A stretch of 64,000 nt of DNA from assembly GCA_016791045.1 (NCBI GenBank), contig JAEUNO010000020.1, positions 124,001 through 188,000 of the forward strand. The letters are read 5' to 3'. Numbering within the stretch: position 1 is the first letter of the stretch; each line of letters starts with the position of its first letter. The DNA comes from Methyloversatilis sp. GTDB lineage: Bacteria; Pseudomonadota; Gammaproteobacteria; Burkholderiales; Rhodocyclaceae. The translations under genes were made by a program, and so were the position numbers. Shown here in pieces: positions 46,441-55,487 of the stretch. The notes below the pieces were generated by a model. That model did no database searches. It saw only the letters and a program-made list of their open reading frames with translations, and was not told the DNA's origin.

Positions 46441-46827
46441 GTGGCGAAACTTTCACGCTGTCCGCACTGCGGACAGGACACGATTGCGCGTCTGGTCAAG
46501 CTGATGGCCCGCGCCAGGGCGCCGGCCATCTGTCCGGCCTGCGGCGGACGCTCATGTACCGGCATCACGCCGCTGTCGCTGTTGTCCTTCTTCGTGCTGA
46601 TTCTGGTGTGCGGAACGCTGCTGCGTGCCGCCGGCCGCCTGGGCAACCGGTGGACGCTGCTGGGCGTGCTGGCGCTGTTCATCGGCGGCTTCCTGTACAT
46701 CAGCTTCCACACCGGACTGGTGAAGCTGGAGCGCTACCCGATGCAGCGCAATATCGCCATCGCTGTCGTGGCGCTGCTGGCGGTCGGCTTTTCGTGGTGG
46801 TGGTTCAGCCGCGGCACCGCAGGCTGA
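46441..46827 (+). CDS. Zinc-ribbon membrane protein
   Basis: A 128-residue protein starting at GTG 46441. The N-terminus has two CxxC pairs (CPHCGQ and CPACGG, residues 7-10 and 31-34) that should bind one zinc. Three hydrophobic spans follow (TPLSLLSFFVLILVCGTLLR, TLLGVLALFIGGFLYI, IAIAVVALLAVGFSWWWF). I do not recognise the family. Start is 2 bp after the kinase stop, so almost certainly co-translated with it. Confidence 0.72.
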   Translation: MAKLSRCPHCGQDTIARLVKLMARARAPAICPACGGRSCTGITPLSLLSFFVLILVCGTLLRAAGRLGNRWTLLGVLALFIGGFLYISFHTGLVKLERYPMQRNIAIAVVALLAVGFSWWWFSRGTAG

Positions 46828-46849
46828 CGAGCAATCGCGCGCGGCCGCG

Positions 46850-48193
46850 TTACTCGAGCAACGCGTTCACCACGGCCATTTCCTCTTCGCCGAGCTGACC
46901 GGCGGCCGCCTTCAGCCTGAGCTGCGCGATCATGGTGTCGTACTGCGCCTTCGCCAGATCGCGCCGCGTGACGTACAGCTGCTGCTGCGCGTTGAGCACA
47001 TCGATATTGATGCGCACGCCGACTTCGTACCCCAGCTTGTTCGAATCCAGCGCGGACTGCGACGACACCTGCGCAGCGCGCAGGGCCGCCGTCTGCGCGA
47101 TGCCATTGGCAACGCCGAGATAGGCCTGACGTGCCTGCAGTGCGGCGTTGCGCCGCGCCAGATCGACCTCGGCGCGCGCCCGGTCAAGCAGATAGGCCGA
47201 TTCGCGCACGCGCGATTCCTGACCGAAGCCCTGGAAGATCGGCACCGACACCTGCACGCCGACAGTACCGGTTTCGGTTTGGTTCGAGATCGGGTTGCCG
47301 GCGAAGGTGACCACCGTCTTGTTCTGGCCGTAGGTCGCGACCAGATCGACGCTCGGATAGTGGCCGGCGCGCTGGCGCTCGATTTCGCGCGCTGCGATCT
47401 CCTGGTTCGCAAGCTGGGTCAGCACCGCGAGACCATCGGTCTGCGCGCGCTCCACCCAGTCGTCCATGCGCGCCGGTTCCGGCATCGCGAACGTGACATC
47501 GCTGCGCATCCGGCGCAGCTCGGCCGAGGTGCCGCCGGTGATCAGCGACAGCGCGTGGCGCTTCACCTCGATGTCGCTCGCCGCCGCGATGCCCTGAGCG
47601 TTCGCCAGATCGAAGCGCGACTGCGCTTCATGCACATCGGTGATGGTGACCGTGCCCACTTCGAAGCTCTTGCGCGCCAGCGCGAGCTGCTGCGAGGCAG
47701 CGTCCTTCTGGGCCTCGATCGACGCCAGCACGTCGTGCGCGTACAGCAGGTCGAAGTAGGCCTGGGCGGCGCGCAGCAGCACGTCCTGCCGCGCCTGCGC
47801 CAGCTGCGCCTCGGCGGCGGCGACCTGCAGCTTGCCCTGTTCGAACTGCACCCAGTTGGCCCAGCGGAACAGCGGCTGCGTCAGCTGGAAGTTGAAGTTG
47901 TGCGAGTTGTGCTGCGAGGCGGCATTGACCGGCTGCTTCACCGTCACGTCATTCCATTGCGTGGTGCCGCTGGCGGTCAGGCTGGGCAGCAGGCCGGCGC
48001 GCGCCTGCGGCAGCTTTTCCGAGGTCGCCAGGCTTTGCGCACGGGCCGACTGGTACTGCGCATCGTTGGCCAGCGCGGCGCGCGCCACCGCCATCAGATC
48101 GTCGGCCGCATGCACCGCAGGCGTGCATGCGAAGCACGTCGACAGCGCAGCCGACAGCAGGGCATGCATCGACCGACGCCGCAGCAGGGTCAT
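46850..48193 (-). CDS. TolC-family outer-membrane efflux channel
   Basis: A 447-residue outer-membrane factor with signal peptide (MHALLSAALSTCFACTPAVH region, ending AADD). The two-repeat helical-hairpin pattern of TolC is visible: AAQAYFDLLYAHDVLASIEA and the second-half equivalent QARQAYLGVANGIAQTAALR, plus VGVQVSVPIFQGF. The start is ATG 48193. It is 4 bp downstream of the rhodanese gene in a minus-strand series with an RND pump, so it may serve that pump and perhaps the MacAB-like system at 5.3-8.5 kb. Confidence 0.9.
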   Translation of the reverse strand: MTLLRRRSMHALLSAALSTCFACTPAVHAADDLMAVARAALANDAQYQSARAQSLATSEKLPQARAGLLPSLTASGTTQWNDVTVKQPVNAASQHNSHNFNFQLTQPLFRWANWVQFEQGKLQVAAAEAQLAQARQDVLLRAAQAYFDLLYAHDVLASIEAQKDAASQQLALARKSFEVGTVTITDVHEAQSRFDLANAQGIAAASDIEVKRHALSLITGGTSAELRRMRSDVTFAMPEPARMDDWVERAQTDGLAVLTQLANQEIAAREIERQRAGHYPSVDLVATYGQNKTVVTFAGNPISNQTETGTVGVQVSVPIFQGFGQESRVRESAYLLDRARAEVDLARRNAALQARQAYLGVANGIAQTAALRAAQVSSQSALDSNKLGYEVGVRINIDVLNAQQQLYVTRRDLAKAQYDTMIAQLRLKAAAGQLGEEEMAVVNALLE

Positions 48194-48197
48194 TGCA

Positions 48198-48521
48198 TCA
48201 GTACCGCGCCATCGACGGATCGACCTGCAGTGCCCAGGCGTCGACCCCGCCGGCCAGGTTGTAAACCTCGCCGAAACCATTGCGCTCGAGAAAGATCGCC
48301 ACCTGCATCGAGCGTCCGCCGTGGTGGCAGATGCACACCAGCGGTTGCGCCGGATCGAGTGCATCGAGGCGTGACGGGATGGTGCCCATCGGAATGTGCT
48401 GGCTGCCTTCGACCCGGCAGATCGCCCACTCGTGTGCCTCGCGCACATCGAGCAACTGCGGCTTTTCGCCCTGCGGTTCGGCCAGCCACGCAGCCAGTTC
48501 GGCCACCGTCATCTGCTTCAT
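48198..48521 (-). CDS. Rhodanese-like domain protein
   Basis: A 107-residue single-domain protein with active-site loop CHHGGRS (catalytic Cys65) and typical LLDVREAHEWAICRVEGSQHIPMG. Single-domain rhodaneses transfer sulfane sulfur; the acceptor is unknown. Start ATG 48521; 10 bp after the pcm stop. The gene order pcm-rhodanese-tolC suggests a shared transcript. Confidence 0.88.
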   Translation of the reverse strand: MKQMTVAELAAWLAEPQGEKPQLLDVREAHEWAICRVEGSQHIPMGTIPSRLDALDPAQPLVCICHHGGRSMQVAIFLERNGFGEVYNLAGGVDAWALQVDPSMARY

Positions 48522-48531
48522 CGACGGCGTC

Positions 48532-49185
48532 TCAGAACACGAAACGCTGGGCGCCGCGCGCATTGCGCAGCGTCGGCAACAGCGTTTCGAAGAGGATTTC
48601 CTGCGTCTGGCTGCCGTCGGCGTTCAGCGTCACCAGCGTCGCGTTCATCAGCGGCGCTTCGCCGATGAAGGCGATCAGCCGGCCGCCCGGGCGCAGTTGC
48701 GCGACCAGTTCCTGCGGCAGTACCGGCAGGCCGCCGGACACCAGGATGACGTCGTACGGCGCATGCACCGGCCAGCCCTGCGCCGCATCGCCGACTTCGA
48801 CGCGCACGTTCAGCGCACCGGAGGCGATCAGGTTTTCGCGCGCGCGCTCGGCGAGCGCCGGTTCGATTTCGACGGTCGTCACCTGACTGGCGCGTGCGCC
48901 GAGCAGTGCGGCCATGTAGCCGGAGCCGGTGCCGATCTCGAGCGCCGTGTCGGTGCTGCGCACATGCAGTTCCTGCAGCACGCGGGCTTCGATCTTCGGC
49001 TCCAGCATTTCCGCGCCATGGCCGAGCGGAATCGGCGTATCGACGAAGGCCAGGTCGCGCAACGCGGCCGGCACGAAGTTTTCACGTCGGACGACGAACA
49101 GCAGGTCAAGAATGTCCTGATCCAGCACGTCCCACGGCCGGATCTGCTGTTCCACCATATTGAAGCGAGCCTGCTCGATATCCAT
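48532..49185 (-). CDS. pcm: Protein-L-isoaspartate O-methyltransferase family protein
   Basis: A 218-residue SAM-dependent methyltransferase that repairs isoaspartyl residues. It shows ARFNMVEQQIRPWDVLDQDI, RENFVPAALRDLAFVDTPIP and the SAM loop ALEIGTGSGYMAALL. The last ~40 residues follow the betaproteobacterial variant. Start ATG 49185 is preferred because the SD GAGGGG lies 9 bp away; ATG 49194 would have no spacing. The gene ends 10 bp before the rhodanese. Confidence 0.9.
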   Translation of the reverse strand: MDIEQARFNMVEQQIRPWDVLDQDILDLLFVVRRENFVPAALRDLAFVDTPIPLGHGAEMLEPKIEARVLQELHVRSTDTALEIGTGSGYMAALLGARASQVTTVEIEPALAERARENLIASGALNVRVEVGDAAQGWPVHAPYDVILVSGGLPVLPQELVAQLRPGGRLIAFIGEAPLMNATLVTLNADGSQTQEILFETLLPTLRNARGAQRFVF

Positions 49186-49202
49186 TGTTTCCATCCCCTC
49201 GG

Positions 49203-52200
49203 TCAAGCCGTGATTGTAGCCTGCTGCGCTGCGTCAGCGACCCGGCGCAGCAGCACGCTGCGCCGCATGCACGCGATGTACAGCGCCGGCATCACGAACA
49301 GCGTGAGCACCGTTGCCACGCCCAGTCCCCACACGATGGCGCCGGCCACCGGTCCCCACAGCATCGAATAGCCGCCGATGCCGGCGGCCAGCGAAAACAG
49401 GCCGCCGACCGTCGTGCTGGTCGTGATGATGATGGGCACGACGCGCCGGCGCGCCGCGTAGATCGCCGCGTGCATCACGCCCATGCCGGCCTTCAGACGC
49501 TCGTTGGCAGCGTCGATCAGCACGATGGCTGAATTGACGACTATGCCGGTCAGCGCGATCACGCCGTACAGCGTGTAGAGCGACAGCGGCGACCCGCTGA
49601 CCAGCAGGCCGACCGCCACCCCGGTGAACGCCAGCGGCACGGTGGCCAGAATCATCATCGGCTGCCAGTAGCTGCGGAACTGCGCGGCGAGGATGAGGTA
49701 GATCAGTCCGACGCCGAGCAGGAACAGCACCTTCATCGCGTCCAGGCTTTCCTGCACGTCTTCCAGCTCGCCGGAAAAGTCGAGATCGGTGCGCGGAAAG
49801 CGGGTGCGCTGGGCTTCCCAGGCGGCGCGCACCGACTCGGCGACCCCGATGGAATTGAGCTTCTCCGTGTCGAGGTTGGCTTCCAGCGTGATGGTGCGGC
49901 GCAGGTTGTAATGCTTGATGACGCCCGGGCCGCGCGTCGATTCACTGCCGACCAGCGCACGCAGCGTGGTGGCACCGCCGCCGGGCAGTGCGATCGGGGC
50001 ATCGAGCACGCGCATCACGTCGTCGTCGGTCACGCCGGCGGCCGCGACGCGCACCTCCAGCTTGGCGCCCTGATCGCGGGTGATGGCGACGATTTCGCCC
50101 TCGACCTGCAGGCGTACCGCGCGCGCCACCTGCGATGCGCTGAGCCCTGCGTCGCGCAGCGCGTCGCGGTCCAGCCGCAGTGCCAGCTGCGGGCGGCCCG
50201 GCGTGTCGTCGTCGGTGATGTCGCGCGTGCCGTCCATCGATTCGAGGATGCGCCGAACCTCGGCGGTGGCGGCGCGCAGCTCGGTCAGGTCGTCGCCGCG
50301 CACGCGGATCTTGACCGGCTTCTGCACCGGCGGCCCGCCCGACAGCTGGGTGAAGCTGATCGTGCCGGGGCCGGGCAGGGCGGTGACGGCGGCGCGCATG
50401 CCTTCGACCATGTCACCGACTTCGCGTCCGTCTTCGGCACGTGGCAGCAGCGCGACCACCACCTGACCGTAGGAATCGCCGAACAGGGCTTCGGCGTCGG
50501 TGAACTTGGCGCCGGCGATCGACGCGATGCGCCTCGCCTCGCCGTCCTGCATCTGCCGGCGCACTTCCGCTTCGAGCTGTTCGACCCGCGCCAGGGTGGC
50601 GCCGATCGGGCTGCCGGCGGGCATGTCGACATTGACGTAGAAGATGCGCATCGGGTCGAAGGCGAAGAACTGCACCCGGATCAGGCCGGTCGCCGCCGCG
50701 CCGAGGGCGCCGGCGATCAGCGACGCCACGATCAGACACAGTACGATCCAGTGGCGCACCGCCCAGGCGAGCGCCTGCGCGTAGCGGTGGCGCAGCACGC
50801 GCGTGAAGGCGATGCGCGCGCGCTGTTCGCGGCCGGGCGTCCGTGCCACCGGTCCGAGCGACAGCACGTGCGCCGGCAGCATCCAGAACGCCTCGATCAG
50901 GCTGATCGCAAGCGCCAGCGACACGACGAATGGAATGACGAACATGAAGTCGCCGACGATGCCGGGCAGCAGCATCAGCGGCAGGAAGGCGGCCATCGTC
51001 GTGGCGACCGAGGCGACGACCGGCGTCCACACCTCGCGCACGCCGTCGGCGACCGCCTCGATCGGCGAGGCGCCACGCTGCAGCCGGTAGTAGATCGCCT
51101 CGACCACCACCACGGCATCGTCCACCAGCATGCCGAGCGCGATCACCACGCCCAGCAGCACCGAAATGTTCAGCGTGTCGCCGGTGGCCGACAGCACGGC
51201 GAAAGTGCCGGCGAGCGAGAACGGCACGCCGAGCCCGACCAGCAGTGCGATGCGCGTGCCGAGAAAGATCCAGCAAAGACCGATGACGATGAGCAGGCCG
51301 TACAGCGCGTTCCATTCCATGATGGAAATGGCTTCGCGCGTCGGCACCGTCTGGTCGTCCATCAGTTCGAGCTTCAGACCCTGCTGCGCCAGCACCCCGT
51401 TCTTGCGCTCGACGTAGTCGTTGATGCGCTCCACCATCGCCAGCGTGTTCACGCCGGCCTTCTTGCTGACCGAAAACAGCACGCTGGCCTGTCCGCCGGA
51501 TGACACCATCTGGGTCGGCCGGGCACGCGCCCGCACCACGCCCGCCACCTCGTCGAGCTTCACCATCGCGCCACCGCGGACCGACGCGGCGACGCCGACA
51601 TCGGCCAGCCACGCCGGATCGGCGTCCTGACCGACCACGCGCACCAGCCATTCCTGCTCGCCGGCGCGCTGCCGGCCGGCAAACACATCGCGGAACCAGC
51701 CGGCCACGCCATCGGCGATGTCGGTCGGCAGCAGGCCGCGCGCCTGCGCCGCCTGCGCCGAGTATTCGATGCGCAGTTCCGGGTCGTGCAGGCCGAGCGC
51801 GAACACGCGGTCGACGCCGCGCATGCGTTCCAGATCGGTGCGCAGTTCGCGCCCGATGGCGCGCAGCACCTCGTCATCCGCCTGACCGGTCAGCAGCACC
51901 TGTGCGGTCGGAAACCCGTTCGAACTGGTCACCTCGATGATCTGCGGTTCCTTCGCCTCGACCGGCAGTTCGGCCCGCGCCTTGTTCTGGATCTCGCGCC
52001 GCAGGTCATTGATGCGCTTGTCGAACACCGCCGGCTCGATGTCGTCGAAACGCACCAGGATGCCGGCCAGTCCGTCGCGCGCCGCCGACGAAATGAAGCG
52101 GATGTCGGACACGTTCTTGATCGCATCCTCGAGCGGCTGCAGCACCCGCTTCTCGACGTCTTCCGGCGACGCGCCGGGCAGGGCGGCGGTGATCTGCACC

Positions 52201-52331
52201 CAGTTGAAATTGATTTCCGGGTCCTGCTCGCGCGGCAGCCCGAGGTAGCTGATCAGGCCGAGCAGCAGCACCACGACGAAGGTGATGTTGGCCAGCGGAT
52301 GATTGCTGATGAAACGCGCGTAGGCGCTCAT
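49203..52331 (-). CDS. RND efflux pump inner-membrane transporter
   Basis: A 1042-residue AcrB/HAE1-type proton-driven pump. It starts NHPLANITFVVVLLLGLISY and has the TM4 proton-relay motif GMLVDDAVVVVEAIYYRL, two large periplasmic loops and the C-terminal repeat ALTGIVVNSAIVLIDAANE. AcrB-like signatures (LPREQDPE) and its adaptor partner suggest multidrug or solvent export; no metal-binding signature of CusA was seen. Overlaps its adaptor gene by 4 bp. Confidence 0.93.
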   Translation of the reverse strand: MSAYARFISNHPLANITFVVVLLLGLISYLGLPREQDPEINFNWVQITAALPGASPEDVEKRVLQPLEDAIKNVSDIRFISSAARDGLAGILVRFDDIEPAVFDKRINDLRREIQNKARAELPVEAKEPQIIEVTSSNGFPTAQVLLTGQADDEVLRAIGRELRTDLERMRGVDRVFALGLHDPELRIEYSAQAAQARGLLPTDIADGVAGWFRDVFAGRQRAGEQEWLVRVVGQDADPAWLADVGVAASVRGGAMVKLDEVAGVVRARARPTQMVSSGGQASVLFSVSKKAGVNTLAMVERINDYVERKNGVLAQQGLKLELMDDQTVPTREAISIMEWNALYGLLIVIGLCWIFLGTRIALLVGLGVPFSLAGTFAVLSATGDTLNISVLLGVVIALGMLVDDAVVVVEAIYYRLQRGASPIEAVADGVREVWTPVVASVATTMAAFLPLMLLPGIVGDFMFVIPFVVSLALAISLIEAFWMLPAHVLSLGPVARTPGREQRARIAFTRVLRHRYAQALAWAVRHWIVLCLIVASLIAGALGAAATGLIRVQFFAFDPMRIFYVNVDMPAGSPIGATLARVEQLEAEVRRQMQDGEARRIASIAGAKFTDAEALFGDSYGQVVVALLPRAEDGREVGDMVEGMRAAVTALPGPGTISFTQLSGGPPVQKPVKIRVRGDDLTELRAATAEVRRILESMDGTRDITDDDTPGRPQLALRLDRDALRDAGLSASQVARAVRLQVEGEIVAITRDQGAKLEVRVAAAGVTDDDVMRVLDAPIALPGGGATTLRALVGSESTRGPGVIKHYNLRRTITLEANLDTEKLNSIGVAESVRAAWEAQRTRFPRTDLDFSGELEDVQESLDAMKVLFLLGVGLIYLILAAQFRSYWQPMMILATVPLAFTGVAVGLLVSGSPLSLYTLYGVIALTGIVVNSAIVLIDAANERLKAGMGVMHAAIYAARRRVVPIIITTSTTVGGLFSLAAGIGGYSMLWGPVAGAIVWGLGVATVLTLFVMPALYIACMRRSVLLRRVADAAQQATITA

Positions 52332-53368
52332 GGCATTTTCTGTCCGTCGCGCAGGCTGTTGCGGCCGTCGGTTGCGATGCGCGCATCGGCGGGCAGGGTG
52401 CTTGCCGCGGGACGGCCTTCCTGTGCCCCCGGCAGTTCGACGAAGCGGGCGACGCCGTCGCGCAGCACGAATACGCCGAGCAGGCTGCCGCCGTTGCTGG
52501 CGTCGCGCCGGGTCACCAGTTCGGCCGGTACGTGCGGCGCCGGATCGGTCCAGGCGAGACGGCCTTCGGCCCCCGCCGGCGCACGCGTGCCGGTGAAGGC
52601 GGCGCGCACCTCATGCGTGCGGCTGGCGTCGTCGATGGCCGGCGACACGCGGGCGATGCGCACCGCGCTGCGTCCGGCCGGCGACACGAACTCGACCGAC
52701 TTCGCGGCGCGCAGCGACGCCAGGTCGCGCGGCGCCACGCGGGCGCTCACCTCGACCCGCGTCGCATCCTCGAGCGTCATCAGCACCATGCCGGCACCGG
52801 CCAGCGAACCGGCCGACGCCTCCCGCGTGCGCACGATGGCGTCGTAGGGCGCGCGCAGCACGCACTTGTCCAGATTGCGCTGTGCGAGATCGACCGCATT
52901 GGCCGCCACCGACACGTCGGCGCGCACCACTTCGACTTCGGTTTCACGCTGGGTCAGCGCCTCGGGCGACACGAAGTTCTGTGCCTGCAGCGCGCGCGTG
53001 CGGCGCAATTGCGCGTCGGCCTGCGCCAGACGCGCCTCGGCCGCCTTGAGTTGCGCCCGCGCGCGCTCCAGCGCGAGCTGGTAGTCACGCGTGTCCAGCC
53101 GCACCAGCACCTGCCCCTTGCTCACCCGCTCGCCCGGGTCGGCATGCGTCGATGCCACGCGGGCACTCACTTCGGCCGCGAGCTGGGTGCGGTTCAACGC
53201 CACCGCCTGCGCCGGCGCGTCGCGTCCGGGGTAGGTCGCGACCTCGGAAAAGGGCTTGAAGGCGATCGTGGGCGAGGGCGCAGCCGCGGTCTGCGCATGG
53301 CTGGCGCAGGCGGCAAAGCCGAGGCAGAACGCGGCGGCGCGCGCGGCCTGCCGGTGCAAGTCAGTCAT
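52328..53368 (-). CDS. RND periplasmic adaptor (membrane fusion) protein
   Basis: A 346-residue adaptor with signal peptide (AAFCLGFAACASHAQ), split lipoyl domain (AEVSARVASTHADPGERVSK and VLRAPYDAIVRTREASAG), helical hairpin and barrel/MP domains. It bridges the RND pump to a TolC channel. Start ATG 53368 overlaps the tetR stop by 8 bp. Transcribed with the pump gene under the TetR regulator. Confidence 0.9.
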   Translation of the reverse strand: MTDLHRQAARAAAFCLGFAACASHAQTAAAPSPTIAFKPFSEVATYPGRDAPAQAVALNRTQLAAEVSARVASTHADPGERVSKGQVLVRLDTRDYQLALERARAQLKAAEARLAQADAQLRRTRALQAQNFVSPEALTQRETEVEVVRADVSVAANAVDLAQRNLDKCVLRAPYDAIVRTREASAGSLAGAGMVLMTLEDATRVEVSARVAPRDLASLRAAKSVEFVSPAGRSAVRIARVSPAIDDASRTHEVRAAFTGTRAPAGAEGRLAWTDPAPHVPAELVTRRDASNGGSLLGVFVLRDGVARFVELPGAQEGRPAASTLPADARIATDGRNSLRDGQKMP

Positions 53369-54071
53369 GTTCGAGCGCCCGGATGACGAATTCGATGGAA
53401 GCGGCGATGTCGGTCGATTCCGCCTGCGCGGCCGCCGACGGGTCATCGGCGGGCACAGCGTGATCGACACAGCCGAAGGAATGTTTCATCAGCACGCGCA
53501 GCAGCAGCGGTGCCATGACGGCCTGCACCGTGCAGGGGTCGCCGGCCACGCGGAACTCGCCGCGCGCATGGCCGTAATCGATGGCGCGCCGGATCAGCGC
53601 GCAGCCGCGTGCCATCACTTCGCGGTGGTAGAGCTCGGCGATGTCCGGGAAGTTGCGTGCTTCGGCCACCATCAGCTTGGGCAGCCCGCCCAGCCGCGTG
53701 GCGCCGATCAGTCGCCACCAGCCCCACAGCAGCTCGCGCATCAGATCGGCACCGCTGCCGCGATGGCTGTCCAGCAGCGCTTCGCCGCCGGCGAGGGCCG
53801 GCACCAGTCCCTGGCGCACGACGGCGGCGAACAGTGCGGCCTTGGAATCGAAATACAGATAGAGCGTGCCTTTCGATACGCCGGCGGCGAGCGCCACGTC
53901 TTCGAGGCGGGTCGCCGCGTAACCCTTTTCGACGAACAGGTCGAGCGCACACGCCACCAGCGTGGCCGGGTCGACCAGTGCCGGGCGGCCGCGCCGGACC
54001 AGCGGGTGCGCGTCGGCAGCGTGCACATCGGTGGCGTGCGGAACGGGAAGCAGGGGCGAGTGCTCTGACAT
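53361..54071 (-). CDS. TetR/AcrR-family transcriptional repressor
   Basis: A 236-residue regulator with helix-turn-helix TRLEDVALAAGVSKGTLYLY (residues ~56-75) and a C-terminal ligand-binding domain (RRAIDYGHARGEFRVAGDP). It is first in the efflux operon, so it most likely represses itself and the adaptor and pump genes. A dyad immediately upstream is the likely operator. Confidence 0.9.
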   Translation of the reverse strand: MSEHSPLLPVPHATDVHAADAHPLVRRGRPALVDPATLVACALDLFVEKGYAATRLEDVALAAGVSKGTLYLYFDSKAALFAAVVRQGLVPALAGGEALLDSHRGSGADLMRELLWGWWRLIGATRLGGLPKLMVAEARNFPDIAELYHREVMARGCALIRRAIDYGHARGEFRVAGDPCTVQAVMAPLLLRVLMKHSFGCVDHAVPADDPSAAAQAESTDIAASIEFVIRALEHD

Positions 54072-54085
54072 GGGGTGACGCGCTT

Positions 54086-54110
54086 TTAATGACTGAATGT
54101 TCAGTTAATA
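54086..54110. promoter_or_regulatory. Probable TetR-family operator upstream of the efflux operon
   Basis: ACTGAA (54092-54097) and TTCAGT (54100-54105) form a perfect dyad with a 2-bp spacer, flanked by TTAAT and TTAATA in a locally AT-rich patch. It sits 15 bp from the tetR start, overlapping the expected promoter. Confidence 0.7.
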
Positions 54111-54202
54111 ACCGGGTCGCGTCAATACGAGATGGCATGCCCTGCGTGCCGACCGGGCGTGGCATCATCGCGCCCTCGCTGACCTACCCGGCCGGCAGAC
54201 CC

Positions 54203-54227
54203 GCGGACCGGTCACCCTCCGGTCCGC
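54203..54227 (+). promoter_or_regulatory. 5'-leader hairpin of gcvT
   Basis: GCGGACCGG (54203-54211) pairs perfectly with CCGGTCCGC (54219-54227) around TCACCCT, a few bases before the SD CAGGAGA. No glycine-riboswitch signature was found in the leader. It could damp initiation or be a regulator site. Confidence 0.5.
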
Positions 54228-54246
54228 CACCCAGGAGATTCTGACG

Positions 54247-55371
54247 ATGGCAATCCCGGATCAGGCCGCACTGCAGCGCACGCCTTTTTACGACCTTCAC
54301 CTTGCCGCCGGCGCGAAGATGGTGCCGTTCGCCGGCTGGTCGATGCCGATCCAGTACGCGCCGGGCATCCTTCAGGAACACCTGCATACGCGCAGCCAGG
54401 CCGGGCTGTTCGATGTGTCGCACATGGGGCAGATAGACGTCACCGGCAGTGGCGCCTGCGCCTGGCTGGAATCGCTGACCACCGCCGATCTGGCCGGGTT
54501 GGCGCCCGGCCGGCAGACCTATTCGCTGCTGCCCAACACGGCCGGCGGCCTCATCGACGACCTGATGATCCAGCGGCTGGGCGACGGCTTTCACGTGGTG
54601 TGCAACGCCTCGCGCTGCGCCGACGTGCTGGCCTGGCTCGCGGCGCATCCGCCGGGTGCAGATTGCAGTTACGCGCTGCGCGAAGACCTTGCGCTGCTCG
54701 CGCTGCAGGGTCCGCTGGCCGAAAGCGTGCTGCAGCCGCTGGTCGACGTGGCCGGCATGCGCTTTCTGGATGTGCGCACCGCGTCGTCCGGCGGTGTGGC
54801 GCTGCGCATCAGCCGCAGCGGCTACACCGGCGAGGACGGCTTCGAAATTTCGTTGCCCGCCGGCTCGGCCGCCGCGTTTGCGCAGCGCCTGCTCGACCAC
54901 GAAAGCGTGCGCTGGACCGGACTGGGCGCGCGCGACACGTTGCGCCTGGAAGCGGGCATGTGCCTGTACGGCAATGACATCGACGACACGACGACGCCGG
55001 TATCGGCCTCCATCGGTTGGGCGGTGGGCGCAGCGCGCCGCGCAGGTGGCGCGCGCGCGGGTGGCTTTCCCGGTGCGGCCGTCGTGCTCGGTGAATTCCA
55101 GGAACCGCCGGCACGCGTGCGCGTCGGACTGTTGCCGGATGGCCGCGCGCCGCAGCGCGCCGGCACGAAGCTGCTCGGCGCCGACGGCCGCGAAGTCGGC
55201 GTCATCACCAGCGGCAACCACAGTCCGACGCTGGGTCGGCCGGTTGCCATGGGCTATCTCGACCGGGCGGTGAAACTGTCCGGCGAAGCGCTGCACATCG
55301 ATTCGCGCGGACAGTCGGTGTCCGTTTCCCTCACCTCCATGCCCTTCGTACCCAACCGCTACCAACGCTGA
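54247..55371 (+). CDS. gcvT: Glycine cleavage system aminomethyltransferase (T protein)
   Basis: A 374-residue enzyme that takes the aminomethyl group from lipoyl-GcvH and makes 5,10-methylene-tetrahydrofolate. Seen are [61 protein letters not shown] and the C-terminal domain. The start is ATG 54247 with SD CAGGAG. It is followed after 116 bp by gcvP, with no gcvH between. Confidence 0.96.
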   Translation: MAIPDQAALQRTPFYDLHLAAGAKMVPFAGWSMPIQYAPGILQEHLHTRSQAGLFDVSHMGQIDVTGSGACAWLESLTTADLAGLAPGRQTYSLLPNTAGGLIDDLMIQRLGDGFHVVCNASRCADVLAWLAAHPPGADCSYALREDLALLALQGPLAESVLQPLVDVAGMRFLDVRTASSGGVALRISRSGYTGEDGFEISLPAGSAAAFAQRLLDHESVRWTGLGARDTLRLEAGMCLYGNDIDDTTTPVSASIGWAVGAARRAGGARAGGFPGAAVVLGEFQEPPARVRVGLLPDGRAPQRAGTKLLGADGREVGVITSGNHSPTLGRPVAMGYLDRAVKLSGEALHIDSRGQSVSVSLTSMPFVPNRYQR

Positions 55372-55487
55372 ACCGCCACACTGCCCCATATTGCCCACTC
55401 GACTCCGGTCAACGCCCTTCACGGGGGGCGGCGACCGGTACCTTCAGACAGGGACTGCCAAAAGCGGCCCGGAAAGGACTGTTGAAC

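Noticed and set aside
43724-46456. A 910-residue minus frame covering the haem-sensor and kinase genes.
   Set aside because: Antisense shadow; the + strand genes have complete domain signatures.
54106-54246. Glycine riboswitch upstream of gcvT.
   Set aside because: No tandem aptamer or its conserved loops could be found in the 140-bp gap.
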